From Allobosea sp. CS1GBMeth4 (GTDB lineage Bacteria; Pseudomonadota; Alphaproteobacteria; Rhizobiales; Beijerinckiaceae): a DNA stretch of 64,000 bases. Made by a program: the position numbers and the translations under genes. The stretch spans positions 1-64,000 of the forward strand of contig NZ_FYAS01000016.1 in assembly GCF_900185715.1 (NCBI RefSeq). The letters are read 5' to 3'. Numbering within the stretch: the first letter of the stretch is position 1; each line of letters starts with the position of its first letter. Positions 19,977 to 27,816 of this stretch are shown here, piece after piece. The notes beneath the pieces are model-generated. The model ran no database searches. It saw nothing but the letters and a program-made list of their open reading frames with translations, and was not told the DNA's origin.

Positions 19977-21031
19977 TGGCGAGGCTCTCGATCGATCACC
20001 TGCGCAAGGTCTATGGCGAGTTCCACGCCGTCGACGATTTCAGCATCGCCATCGCCGAAGGCGAGTTCCTCGTCCTGCTCGGCCCCTCCGGCTGCGGCAA
20101 GACCACGACCTTGCGCATGGTGGCGGGCTTCATCCAGCCGACGGCGGGCCGGATCACCATCGGCGAGCGCGACGTCACCGCCCTGCCGCCCTGGAAGCGC
20201 AATTGCGGCCTGGTCTTCCAGTCCTATGCGCTGTTTCCGCACATGACGGTCGCGGAGAACGTCGCCTTCGGGCTGGAGATGCGCAAGATCGCGCCGGCCG
20301 ACCGGGCGCCGCGCGTCGCCGAGGCACTCCGCCTCGTGCAGCTCACCGGCTTCGACGAGCGCTATCCGCGCCAGCTCTCCGGCGGCCAGCAGCAGCGCGT
20401 TGCGCTCGCCCGCGCGCTCGCCATGGAGCCGGACGTACTGCTCCTCGACGAGCCGCTCTCCAATCTCGACGCCAAGCTGCGCCAGGAGGTCCGCGTCGAG
20501 ATCCGCGATCTCCAGCGCAAGCTCGGCCTGACCACGATCATGGTCACGCACGACCAGGAGGAGGCCCTGACCATGGCCGACCGGCTGGTGGTGATGGAGA
20601 AGGGCAAGGTCCGTCAGATCGGCAGCCAGCGCGAGCTCTACGAGAAACCGGCCGACCGTTTCGTCGCCGGCTTCATCGGCCGCAGCGCCTTCCTCGACGG
20701 CGCCGTGGCCGAGGCCGGTCGCTTCCGTACCGGCGGAGGTCTCGACATCCGCTGCACGGCGACGGCGAGCGGCCCCGCCACGCTGGCGCTGCGGCCCGAG
20801 CGGCTCGCCATCGGCGCGGAGGCCGAGGCTTGCGCCAACCGCTTCCCGGCCAGGGTCGAGCACGTCTCCTATCTCGGCGCGCTGCTCGACATCGATGTCC
20901 GGCTGACAGAGCAGGACCGCATCCTGCTGCAGATGCCCAACCGTCCCGGCGCAGCCGAACCGAAACCGGGCGACATGATCACGATAGGCTGGGCCGAAGA
21001 CGCCGGGCTCGTCTATCCGCGCGAGGCCTGA
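19976..21031 (+). CDS. ABC importer ATP-binding protein, PotA-like
   Basis: 351 residues. Walker A GPSGCGKTT, Q-loop VFQSYALFPHMTV, signature LSGGQQQRVALARAL, Walker B LLLDEPLSNLD and the switch His in VTHDQEEAL are all intact. The C-terminal 100 residues form a TOBE/MOP-like regulatory domain (LALRPERLAI). It energises import of a polyamine-like or small organic solute. A stable hairpin (21033-21077) separates it from the binding-protein gene. Confidence 0.93.
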   Translation: MARLSIDHLRKVYGEFHAVDDFSIAIAEGEFLVLLGPSGCGKTTTLRMVAGFIQPTAGRITIGERDVTALPPWKRNCGLVFQSYALFPHMTVAENVAFGLEMRKIAPADRAPRVAEALRLVQLTGFDERYPRQLSGGQQQRVALARALAMEPDVLLLDEPLSNLDAKLRQEVRVEIRDLQRKLGLTTIMVTHDQEEALTMADRLVVMEKGKVRQIGSQRELYEKPADRFVAGFIGRSAFLDGAVAEAGRFRTGGGLDIRCTATASGPATLALRPERLAIGAEAEACANRFPARVEHVSYLGALLDIDVRLTEQDRILLQMPNRPGAAEPKPGDMITIGWAEDAGLVYPREA

Positions 21032-21032
21032 G

Positions 21033-21077
21033 GCATGACGCCGAAAAGTGGAAACCGGTTTTCGGACCACGTCATGC
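21033..21077. repeat. Rhizobiales-type intergenic palindrome
   Basis: Two nested arm pairs form a hairpin: GCATGACG (21033-21040) with CGTCATGC (21070-21077), and CCGAAAA with TTTTCGG around the core GTGGAAACCGG. I recognise this as a repeat common in Rhizobiales intergenic regions. It lies inside the importer operon between ATPase and binding-protein genes, where it could stabilise or partly terminate the transcript. Confidence 0.75.
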
Positions 21078-21115
21078 CCCGGAACCTCGACCAGGCGTCC
21101 ACGAGGGGAACCACC

Positions 21116-22168
21116 ATGAAGACGATCGACAGACGTGATGTCCTGAAAGGCCTGGCCGCCGGCGCCGCGGCCGTGATGCCGGCTCTCGGCGGCGGCGCGC
21201 AGGCGCAATCCGCCGGCAAGGTCGTGGTCGGCACCTGGGGCGGCGACTATGCCCGCCTGCTGACCAAGAACATCGAGGACCCGCTGCTGAAGTCCAAAGG
21301 CATCGAGGTCGTGCAGGACCAGGCCGGCGACGCGCCGCGCCGCGCCAAGATGGTGGCCGAGCGCCGCCTGCCGCGCGGAACGGTCGACATTCAGGGCTTC
21401 TCCGCCGCCAACATGTTCGAGATGAACGAGGCCGGCGTCGCCGAGCAGCTCGACTACTCCAAAATCCCGAATGCCAAGAACCTGCTGCCGACGATGAAGT
21501 ACCCGTATGGCATCGGGCACATCTATTCGGGCAACGTCGTCATCTACAATCCCAAGCTGATCAGCCCGGCTCCGACCGGCTTCAAGGACTGGCTCGACCC
21601 GAAATGGGGCAGCAAGATCGGCTTCATCGACATCCAGTACCAGTCGATCATCATCGCCGCCTCGCTCGCCGCCACCAACGGCGCCAGCATGAACGATCTC
21701 GACAAGGCCAAGGAGGTCCTGCTCGCGGTCAAGAAGGCGGGCGCCCGCGTCTATCCGACCAACGAAGCCTTCGCCCAGGCGATGAAGAACGAGGAGGTCG
21801 GCATCAGCGCGATCTGGAAGGCGCGCGTGGTGCAGTGGCAGAATGCCGGCATCCCCTGCGAGGCCGTCTCTCCGGTCGAGGGCATCCCGGCCTATGTCTC
21901 GGGCTTCGTCATCGCCAAGAACGCGCCCAACAAGGAAAACGCCTACGCCTACATGAACGCTATGCTGGCCAAGGAGCCGCAGGAAGCCTTCGCGGTCGAC
22001 ATGGGCTATAACGGGACGGTCTCCGGCCTCTCCGTCGCGCCCGATCTGCAGAAGCGCATCGGCTTCACGCCGGAGGAGGAGAAGCGCCTCAAGGACCTGG
22101 ACTATGCCTTCCTCGCCAAGAACGATTCGGCGATGAAGGAATGGTGGGACAAGGTCTTCAAGGGGTGA
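21116..22168 (+). CDS. ABC importer substrate-binding protein, PotD/family 1-like
   Basis: 350 residues. A twin-arginine signal (DRRDVLKGLAAGAA) ends near AQAQS, so Tat export to the periplasm is likely. The mature part has VVVGTWGGDYARLL, the usual opening of PotD/FbpA-like binders. A GAGGGGA site seven bases before the ATG supports this start over the upstream frame extension, which is only the intergenic repeat. The stop overlaps the next permease by 4 bp. The ligand is unknown; polyamines or related amines are the family default. Confidence 0.88.
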   Translation: MKTIDRRDVLKGLAAGAAAVMPALGGGAQAQSAGKVVVGTWGGDYARLLTKNIEDPLLKSKGIEVVQDQAGDAPRRAKMVAERRLPRGTVDIQGFSAANMFEMNEAGVAEQLDYSKIPNAKNLLPTMKYPYGIGHIYSGNVVIYNPKLISPAPTGFKDWLDPKWGSKIGFIDIQYQSIIIAASLAATNGASMNDLDKAKEVLLAVKKAGARVYPTNEAFAQAMKNEEVGISAIWKARVVQWQNAGIPCEAVSPVEGIPAYVSGFVIAKNAPNKENAYAYMNAMLAKEPQEAFAVDMGYNGTVSGLSVAPDLQKRIGFTPEEEKRLKDLDYAFLAKNDSAMKEWWDKVFKG

Positions 22169-23034
22169 GCGCCGTCCCCGAGCCCGTCGCGGGTGCCCGC
22201 ACCAGCCTCGCCGGGATGCTCGTCATTCCGGCGACGCTCTTCGTCGCGATCGGGCTGATCGGCCCGATCGCGATCCTGTTCCGCTATTCGCTGAATCAGT
22301 TCATCCCCGGCCAGTTCATGGTCGACGGTCTGACGATCGAGAACTACGTCAAGTTCTTCACCGATTCGTTCTATCTCAACGTGCTCTGGCGCACGGTCCG
22401 GGTCGCGGTGATCTGCACCGTCATCTGCCTGATCATGGGCTTCCCGCTGGCCTATGTGCTGGCGCGCACCGAAAGCCGCTTCAAGAACCTGCTGATCATG
22501 CTGGTGGTGCTGCCGCTCTTCGTCGGCAACGCCGTGCGCGCCGCCGGCTGGATGACCGCTTTCGGCAGCAAGGGCGCGCTCAACGCCTCGCTGATGGGCC
22601 TCGGCCTGATCGACCAGCCGCTCGAGATCATGTTCACCGAGACCGCCGTGATCATCGGCATCATCGCAGTCAACCTGCCCTTCATGGTGCTGACGCTGCA
22701 GAGCGTGATCGAGGGCATCAACCGCAATGTCGAGGAGGCCGCCTTCAGCCTGGGCGCCGGCCCGGCGGCGATGTTCGCCCGCGTGCTCTGGCCGCTCGCC
22801 ATGCCCGGCATCCTCGCCGGCACGATCCTGACCTTCATTCTGGCGATGAACGCCTACGCCACCCCGGTGCTGCTCGGCGGCCCGAAATTCCAGACCATGG
22901 GCCCGCTGGTCTACGGCCAGTTCGCCCAGCAGAACAACTGGCCCTTCGGCGGGGCGATCTCCTTCATCCTGATGACGGCGACGCTGCTGCTCACCGTCGC
23001 CGCCAACCTGATCGTGCAGCGGCGCTATCGCTGA
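22165..23034 (+). CDS. ABC importer permease, PotB/PotH-like
   Basis: 289 residues from a GTG overlapping the binding-protein stop (GTGA). About six helices are evident and the EAA loop is EEAAFSLGAGPAAMFARVL. It is the second channel subunit of the importer encoded from 19161. It ends the operon; a repeat hairpin (23058-23083) follows. Confidence 0.9.
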   Translation: MSAVPEPVAGARTSLAGMLVIPATLFVAIGLIGPIAILFRYSLNQFIPGQFMVDGLTIENYVKFFTDSFYLNVLWRTVRVAVICTVICLIMGFPLAYVLARTESRFKNLLIMLVVLPLFVGNAVRAAGWMTAFGSKGALNASLMGLGLIDQPLEIMFTETAVIIGIIAVNLPFMVLTLQSVIEGINRNVEEAAFSLGAGPAAMFARVLWPLAMPGILAGTILTFILAMNAYATPVLLGGPKFQTMGPLVYGQFAQQNNWPFGGAISFILMTATLLLTVAANLIVQRRYR

Positions 23035-23057
23035 GGCAGCGGTCGGAAAAACCGCCA

Positions 23058-23083
23058 TCATCCTGCGGACCTCCTCAGGATGA
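23058..23083. repeat. Intergenic hairpin repeat after the importer operon
   Basis: TCATCCTG (23058-23065) pairs with CAGGATGA (23076-23083). The surrounding sequence resembles a repeat often found between Rhizobiales genes. With no clear T-tract it is probably not a strong terminator, but it may protect the 3' end of the importer transcript. Confidence 0.55.
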
Positions 23084-23182
23084 GGGCTGAAAAAGGTCTC
23101 TCGGGCCGAGGTCCCCAGGCTGTGGCGCTTCGCCGCCGCCACCATGCTGGTCAACCGTCCTCCCGGGGACTAAACCACCGCG

Positions 23183-23371
23183 ATGAACGTCTCCTCCGCT
23201 CTCGTCCCGATCGCCGTCGGCGCCGTCGCCGTCGTGCTGCTGCTCGGCCTGATCAACATGCTGCGCGGCGGCAGCGCCGATACGTCGCAGAAGCTGATGC
23301 GGCTGCGCGTCGTGCTGCAGTTCATCGCCATTCTCGTGATCCTCGGCGTGCTCTGGTGGCGCGCCGGTTGA
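23183..23371 (+). CDS. Small twin-transmembrane protein, HIG1-like
   Basis: 62 residues with two hydrophobic helices (about 9-27 and 44-59) joined by a basic segment, QKLMRLRVVLQ, which matches the hypoxia-induced (HIG1) domain pattern. In mitochondria such proteins accompany respiratory complexes; the bacterial role is unclear. It is an inner-membrane protein. Its neighbours here are unrelated. Confidence 0.75.
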   Translation: MNVSSALVPIAVGAVAVVLLLGLINMLRGGSADTSQKLMRLRVVLQFIAILVILGVLWWRAG

Positions 23372-23472
23372 CCAATCCGCGGTCCGCAGGGGCGGTGTCG
23401 TCACATTGCGGCCACCACTCTCTGCGCTTGTCCAATCGTCAGAAACTCCGCCGAAAGCCCAACTCTCCTGCC

Positions 23473-24078
23473 ATGGTTCGCGTCGCGTCGCTGTTCGTTG
23501 CCCTCTCGGTCCTGTCCGCGCCAGCACTGGCGCAGGGCGACCGCGGCGGCAGCCGCGCGCTCGGCTATGCGCCCGCGACGGAAGCGCCCGCGCCGGCCTG
23601 GGAGGCGCGGTTCGGCCTCGGCGCCGCCAATCCCGGCGGGCGCGAGAGCGGCCTGCTCAATCTCGGCGGCGAGATCCTGACGCCGCGCATCGCCACGCTG
23701 AGCGACCGCTTCGCCAACGCTTTCGTACCGCGCTTCCATCTCGGCTCGAGCCTGAACGTCAACGGAACGCAATACGCCTATGCCGGCGCGACCTGGACCT
23801 TCGACGTCTCGCAATCGGTCTTCGTCGAGGCCAGCCTCGGCGCCGCCGTCAACAACGGCAAGGCCGGCGCCGTCATCCCCGAGAACCGCCTGAATGTCGG
23901 CTGCAACACCGGCGCACGCGGCGCCGCCGCCCTCGGCTTCCGCCTCAACGACCGCTGGAGCCTGATCGCGACGCTGGAGCATTTCAGCACCACCGGCTGC
24001 TCGGACAACCCGGTCGCGAATGCCGGCAGCCCGCGCGGCCCCTCGAATTTCGGCGCCCGCCTCGGCTATACTTTCTAA
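23473..24078 (+). CDS. PagL-like lipid A 3-O-deacylase (acyloxyacyl hydrolase family)
   Basis: 201 residues with a clear signal peptide (cleavage near ALAQG, residue 21). The mature part has alternating beta strands ending in an aromatic C-terminus (LGYTF), as expected of an outer-membrane barrel. The active-site-like HFS in LEHFSTTG and the conserved pattern RLNVGC and LNDRWSLIATLEH match the rhizobial acyloxyacyl hydrolase family. It probably trims an acyl chain from lipid A. The ATG at 23473 is chosen because it precedes the signal peptide. Confidence 0.7.
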   Translation: MVRVASLFVALSVLSAPALAQGDRGGSRALGYAPATEAPAPAWEARFGLGAANPGGRESGLLNLGGEILTPRIATLSDRFANAFVPRFHLGSSLNVNGTQYAYAGATWTFDVSQSVFVEASLGAAVNNGKAGAVIPENRLNVGCNTGARGAAALGFRLNDRWSLIATLEHFSTTGCSDNPVANAGSPRGPSNFGARLGYTF

Positions 24079-24117
24079 GTCGACCGCACGGGGTCGGCCT
24101 CGCCGGGAGGCGGCACC

Positions 24118-24750
24118 ATGAAGCTGCACGGCTATTTCCGTAGCTCCGCGGCGTGGCGCGTGCGCATCGCGTTCAACCTCAAGGCCATCGCGGTGGAGCA
24201 CGTCCCGCATCACCTGCGCCATGGCGCGCAGCGCGACCCCGCCTACCTCGCGCTCAACCCGCAGGGGCTGGTGCCGGCGCTGGAGCTCGACGACGGCACG
24301 GTCCTGACCCAGTCGCTCGCCATTATCGAATGGCTCGACGAGACGCATCCGCGGCCGGCGCTGCTGCCCAAGGCGCCGCTGGAGCGAGCCAAGGTCCGCG
24401 CCTTCGCGCAGGCGATCGCCTGCGACACCCACCCGGTCCAGAACCTCAAGGTGCTGAACCGGCTGCGCGAGCTAGGCCATGACGGCGAGGCCGTGCTGGC
24501 CTGGGCCGCCGGCGTCAATGCCGATGGGCTCTCCGCCTGCGAGCAGCTCGCCGCGAACAATCCCGGCCCGTTCTGCTTCGGCCCGGAACCGGGCCTCGCC
24601 GACATCTGCCTGGTGCCGCAGCTCGGCAATGCCAGGCGCTTCAAGGTCGATGTCGCACGCTTCCCGCGCCTGTTGCGGGCGGAGGCGGCCGCGATGGAGC
24701 GCCCCGCCTTCCGCGACGCGGCGCCCGATCGTCAGGCCGACGCCGAATAG
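24118..24750 (+). CDS. maiA: Maleylacetoacetate isomerase
   Basis: 210 residues of zeta-class glutathione transferase type. The glutathione-activating motif SSAAWRVRIAFN sits at residues 9-20, followed by NPQGLVPAL and QSLAIIEWLDE (thioredoxin-like domain); the C-terminal half is helical. It isomerises maleylacetoacetate to fumarylacetoacetate in tyrosine degradation, in the cytoplasm with glutathione. A GGGAGG sequence lies upstream. No other homogentisate pathway gene is in the window. Confidence 0.88.
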   Translation: MKLHGYFRSSAAWRVRIAFNLKAIAVEHVPHHLRHGAQRDPAYLALNPQGLVPALELDDGTVLTQSLAIIEWLDETHPRPALLPKAPLERAKVRAFAQAIACDTHPVQNLKVLNRLRELGHDGEAVLAWAAGVNADGLSACEQLAANNPGPFCFGPEPGLADICLVPQLGNARRFKVDVARFPRLLRAEAAAMERPAFRDAAPDRQADAE

Positions 24751-24754
24751 GCGT

Positions 24755-25003
24755 TCACCAGCGGCGATACGGCCACGGCCCCCAATAGGGACCATAGAAG
24801 CCGGACGCCTCCAGCCGCGCCCGCCGGGAGGCCGAGCGGTCGAGATCGACCTCCATCAGACAGTTGGCGAAACCCTCGGCTCCGGGCCGGAAGCCATAGG
24901 ACCGGCAGCGCTCCTCGTCGATGGCGCGCTGCTCGGCCGCGGTGACGCAGCCGCCGAGCGCGGCTGCCAGCCCCAATGCGATCAACCATCTCGCGCGCAT
25001 CAT
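24755..25003 (-). CDS. Small lipoprotein
   Basis: About 82 residues. A short hydrophobic signal ends in the lipobox LGGC, so a lipid-anchored envelope protein is predicted. The mature part has a Cys pair (ERCRSYGF and FANCLMEVDL) and a Tyr/Trp/Pro-rich tail. A GGAGG site precedes two consecutive ATGs (25003 and 25000); either could be used. It converges with maiA, leaving 4 bp between stops. Function unknown. Confidence 0.7.
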   Translation of the reverse strand: MMRARWLIALGLAAALGGCVTAAEQRAIDEERCRSYGFRPGAEGFANCLMEVDLDRSASRRARLEASGFYGPYWGPWPYRRW

Positions 25004-25118
25004 CGGATCCTCCGGCCGTGCAGGCATTTCGCGGATCATGCCATGAAAGCGGCGCCTTGACGTCGCCGTTTCAGATCGCCCTCGCCAATGCCGTCCGTGT
25101 CGGGAGGTCTTCTCCGAT

Positions 25119-25253
25119 TTACAGCGAGGTCGCCAGCTTGCCGACCTCGGCCAGCACCGCCTCGCGCTCGGCGAGGGAGGCCCGGGCCTCGGCGTAATAG
25201 GCGGTCACGACCAACGCCGCCCGGCCCGGAGGTGACGAGATCGGCCCTGCCAT
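25119..25253 (-). pseudogene. C-terminal remnant of a class A beta-lactamase
   Basis: Only about 44 codons remain, ending in TAA. The frame reads SSPPGRAALVVTAYY and then AVLAEVGKLA, matching the end of class A beta-lactamases (PPGRAP-VVTVYY, AVIAEVGRIA). The catalytic half is missing. The left boundary is the intact stop; the right boundary abuts a plus-strand LysR remnant. The assignment rests on these C-terminal motifs from memory of the family. Confidence 0.5.
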
Positions 25254-25580
25254 AGCTCACGCCGATGAGTGGAGGCTGTGGAGCGAGGCGGCGGGCATCG
25301 AGCCCTTGCAAGCACGCGGCCCCGTCTTCGACACATCGATCGCCCTCGCCGAGGTCGCCGCCGCGGGCGAAGGTGCCGCCCTTGTGCCGGCCCTGGTGTT
25401 CACGCGCTACTTCGACGACGGCAGGCTGGTTCGCCCGTTCCCCGTCGAGGTTCCGCTCGGCGGCTACTGGCTGACCTGGCTGCAGTCACGCTCGCTGTCG
25501 CCGGCCATGCTGGCTTTTCGCGACTGGCTCGTCGACGAAGCCGCGCCGACATCGCATCGCGAACGCGCTGAGCCCAAAGC
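25231..25580 (+). pseudogene. C-terminal remnant of a LysR-family regulator
   Basis: The frame reads HADEWRLWSEAAGIE, GPVFDTSIALAEVAAAGEG and RLVRPFPVEVPLGGYWL, which is the end of the LysR effector domain (GcvA/AmpR subgroup). There is no helix-turn-helix, an in-frame stop lies at 25198, and the frame runs on into the tRNA without its own stop. It faces away from the beta-lactamase remnant exactly as ampR faces away from its target gene. The 3' limit is approximate. Confidence 0.65.
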
Positions 25581-25582
25581 AA

Positions 25583-25607
25583 GACGGCCGCCGGTGGGGC
25601 GGCCGTC
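25583..25607 (-). terminator. Terminator of tRNA-Val
   Basis: Perfect 10-bp stem (25583-25592 with 25598-25607, GACGGCCGCC arm) with a 5-nt loop, followed on the minus strand by TTGCTTT. It lies 25 bp after the tRNA 3' end. A second 14-bp palindrome (CCTTGGATCCAAGG) sits between them. Confidence 0.7.
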
Positions 25608-25631
25608 CGTCCTTGGATCCAAGGAGGAAAA

Positions 25632-25706
<75 letters not shown>

Positions 25707-25840
25707 GTTCCGCCCGAAGGCGTCCGGAACGATACCGGCCCGGGGGCGGCATCGCTGCGAGGTGGAGGGGCTATAGCGGACACCTGCGCGGCTTGCAAGG
25801 CGCTTCGTCGGCTTCCGTGCAAGAAGCCGCGCGGGCGCCG

Positions 25841-26200
25841 TCACGCCGCCAACAGCTTCTCGACTTCGTTGACCAGCTCGCGCAGATGGAACGGCTTCGA
25901 CAGCACCTTGGCGTCCTTCGGCGTCTGCGAATCGGGATTGAGCGCCACCGCCGCGAAGCCGGTGATGAACATCACCTTGATGTCCGGGTCGAGCTCGGTC
26001 GCGCGCCGCGCCAATTCGATGCCGTCCATCTCCGGCATGACGATATCCGTCAGCAGGAGCTCGAACGGCTCCTCGCGCAACCGGTTGTAGGCGGAGAGCC
26101 CGTTGTCGAACGAGGCGACGTCGTAACCCGCATTCTGCAGCGCCTTCACCAGGAAGCGGCGCATGTCGTTGTCGTCTTCGGCCAGGAGGATCTTCGTCAT
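25841..26200 (-). CDS. cpdR: Response regulator CpdR
   Basis: 119 residues, a single receiver domain with no output domain. The acidic pocket is AEDD (residues 7-10), the phospho-acceptor is Asp52 (LLTDIVMPEMDG), and the Thr and Lys switch residues lie in MFITG and VLSKPFH. The sequence closely follows alphaproteobacterial CpdR (FAAVALNPDS and PKDAKVLSKPF blocks), which when unphosphorylated helps ClpXP degrade cell-cycle proteins at the pole and is controlled by the CckA-ChpT relay. The ATG at 26200 is where homology starts. The tRNA lies downstream. Confidence 0.92.
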   Translation of the reverse strand: MTKILLAEDDNDMRRFLVKALQNAGYDVASFDNGLSAYNRLREEPFELLLTDIVMPEMDGIELARRATELDPDIKVMFITGFAAVALNPDSQTPKDAKVLSKPFHLRELVNEVEKLLAA

Positions 26201-26489
26201 GGCGCCTTGCTTCGTCCGTGATGTTGCGCCGAGCCCACGCCACCCCGCCCGTCCGGCCGGAAGTCGATTCGCTCGCCTCGTCGTCCCCGCACCCGGGCAG
26301 CCGTCCCTGCCATTCCGGGCTTCGCCGGTCCAGCCCGGCGCGGGCGAACTCAGCGCTCGCACACAGCCGGATGGATCAGCCAGCTCAATCTGGCGACATT
26401 ACGGTAAACATCCCGTGAAGGCGCGGCCCGCCGTTGACGATGGGGCATCCCCTTCAACCCGCTCCGGCTTTGTGCTTGAGTCCGACGGC

Positions 26490-27404
26490 ATGACGCTGCC
26501 AGCCGCATTCCCTCACCCGGACCACGTGATCGCCGAGATCGAACGGCCGTTCACGCTCTATCAGCCCGCGCTGCAGGTGGTGCCCGTCATCGTCGACGTG
26601 CCGCATGCCGGGCGGCGCTATCCACAGGCCTTCGCCGAGGCCTCACGCCTGCCGCTCAGGGCCCTGCGCCGGTCGGAGGACGCCTATGTCGACCTGCTCT
26701 TCTCCCAGGCCGTCGCGCTCGGGGCGCCGCTGCTGGTCGCCGAATTCCCGCGCGCCTATCTCGATGCCAATCGCGAGCCCTACGAGCTCGATCCGCGCAT
26801 GTTCGAAGGCCGCCTGCCCGGCTTCGCCAACACCCGTTCGCTGCGCGTCGCCGGCGGCCTCGGCACGATCCCCCGCATCGTCGGCGAAGCCTACGAGATC
26901 TATGCCGGCCGCATCCCGGTCGAGGCGGCGCTGGCCCGGATCGAGGAGCTCTACCGCCCCTATCACGCCGGCCTGCGCCATCTGGTGAACCGGACGCAGG
27001 CCAGCTTCGGGACCTGCATTCTCGTCGACGCCCATTCGATGCCATCGACCGGGCTCGACCGCGACGGCGTCGCCAAGGCCGACATCATCCTCGGCGACCG
27101 TTTCGGCACCAGCGCCTCGAGCTTCATCGTCGACGCGGCGGAAGCCGCCTTCGCACGCGCCGGGCTCACGGTGACGCGCAACCGCCCCTATGCCGGCGGC
27201 TTCATCACCGAGCATTACGGCGCCCCCGGCTCCGGCGTGCACGCGCTCCAGATCGAGGTCAGCCGGGCGCTCTACATGAACGAGGCGACGCTCGAGCCCC
27301 ATAGCGGCTTCGCCGCGCTCCAGCAGGTGATCAGCGCCGCCATGGCCGAATGCTTCGCACGCTGGAGCGGCTGGAGCGACGACTGGCGCCAGGCGGCGGA
27401 GTGA
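26490..27404 (+). CDS. N-formylglutamate amidohydrolase
   Basis: 304 residues of the N-formylglutamate amidohydrolase (HutG-like, FGase) family. Conserved metal/active regions are VDVPHAGRRYP, EFPRAYLDANRE, VDAHSMPS, GDRFGTS and ITEHYGAPGSGVHALQIEV. It hydrolyses N-formyl-L-glutamate to glutamate and formate in histidine degradation, in the cytoplasm. It is divergent from cpdR (289 bp between starts), with no obvious operator. The sRNA terminator faces its 3' end from the opposite strand. Confidence 0.88.
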   Translation: MTLPAAFPHPDHVIAEIERPFTLYQPALQVVPVIVDVPHAGRRYPQAFAEASRLPLRALRRSEDAYVDLLFSQAVALGAPLLVAEFPRAYLDANREPYELDPRMFEGRLPGFANTRSLRVAGGLGTIPRIVGEAYEIYAGRIPVEAALARIEELYRPYHAGLRHLVNRTQASFGTCILVDAHSMPSTGLDRDGVAKADIILGDRFGTSASSFIVDAAEAAFARAGLTVTRNRPYAGGFITEHYGAPGSGVHALQIEVSRALYMNEATLEPHSGFAALQQVISAAMAECFARWSGWSDDWRQAAE

Positions 27405-27427
27405 GCCCTTCGCCGAGGCGCCGACAC

Positions 27428-27455
27428 CCTGCCCCGGAAAGCCTGCCCCGGAAAG
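27428..27455. repeat. 14-bp tandem duplication
   Basis: CCTGCCCCGGAAAG occurs twice in direct succession just past the amidohydrolase stop, at the end of the convergent sRNA terminator. It is probably a local slippage duplication. Confidence 0.8.
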
Positions 27456-27545
27456 AAAGAGGGCCGCTCACTTGCGTGGCGGCCCAAGTCTAGGGAGGAA
27501 ACGCCCAAGGAGGGCAACGAAGGTTTGAGGTCATCGCCCCTTCGC
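27451..27545 (-). ncRNA. mmgR: MmgR/suhB-type (alpha-r8) small RNA
   Basis: On the minus strand a promoter-like pair, TTGCTT (27575-27580) and CTATTG (27552-27557) with 17 bp between, precedes a short transcript. It contains GGGCGTTTCCTCCCTAGAC, the conserved pyrimidine-rich motif of this family. It ends in the hairpin GGGCCGC/GCGGCCC (27461-27485) followed by TCTTTCTTTCC, a Rho-independent terminator. The 5' end is estimated from the -10 box. In Sinorhizobium the MmgR sRNA limits PHB accumulation; the Rfam family is named for its place near an inositol-phosphatase gene, as here with hisN. Confidence 0.75.
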
Positions 27546-27816
27546 AGTGCACAATAGCGCATTGCAGCGCAAAAAAGCAAGTGCTGAGGCGGTGCCAGCC
27601 ATGCGCAAATTGCATATCTCGGCAGCATTTCCGCACGAGACCTTGCGATTTCGCCGAGCGCGCTGCGTTGGGCCGATCCGCAAATCCGCGTCGGTGAAGC
27701 AGCCACGGCATCAAGCGTCCCACGTTCCGGCACGGCGTCGTGGACCATCGGCGCTTGTCATCCGTACCGCCGCGCCGCAAGAAGACGGCGCCCCTGAGGA
27801 GCCGAAGGAACCCTGG
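27546..27816. promoter_or_regulatory. Divergent region between sRNA and hisN
   Basis: 271 bp holding the sRNA promoter (27552-27580) and, by position, the hisN promoter. Apart from an AAGGAA ribosome-binding site seven bases before the hisN ATG I see no further motif. Reading frames here lack coding character. Confidence 0.45.

Noticed and set aside
27405..27490. Rho-independent terminator of the N-formylglutamate amidohydrolase
   Set aside because: The hairpin at 27461-27485 has its T-rich run on the minus strand, so it belongs to the sRNA.
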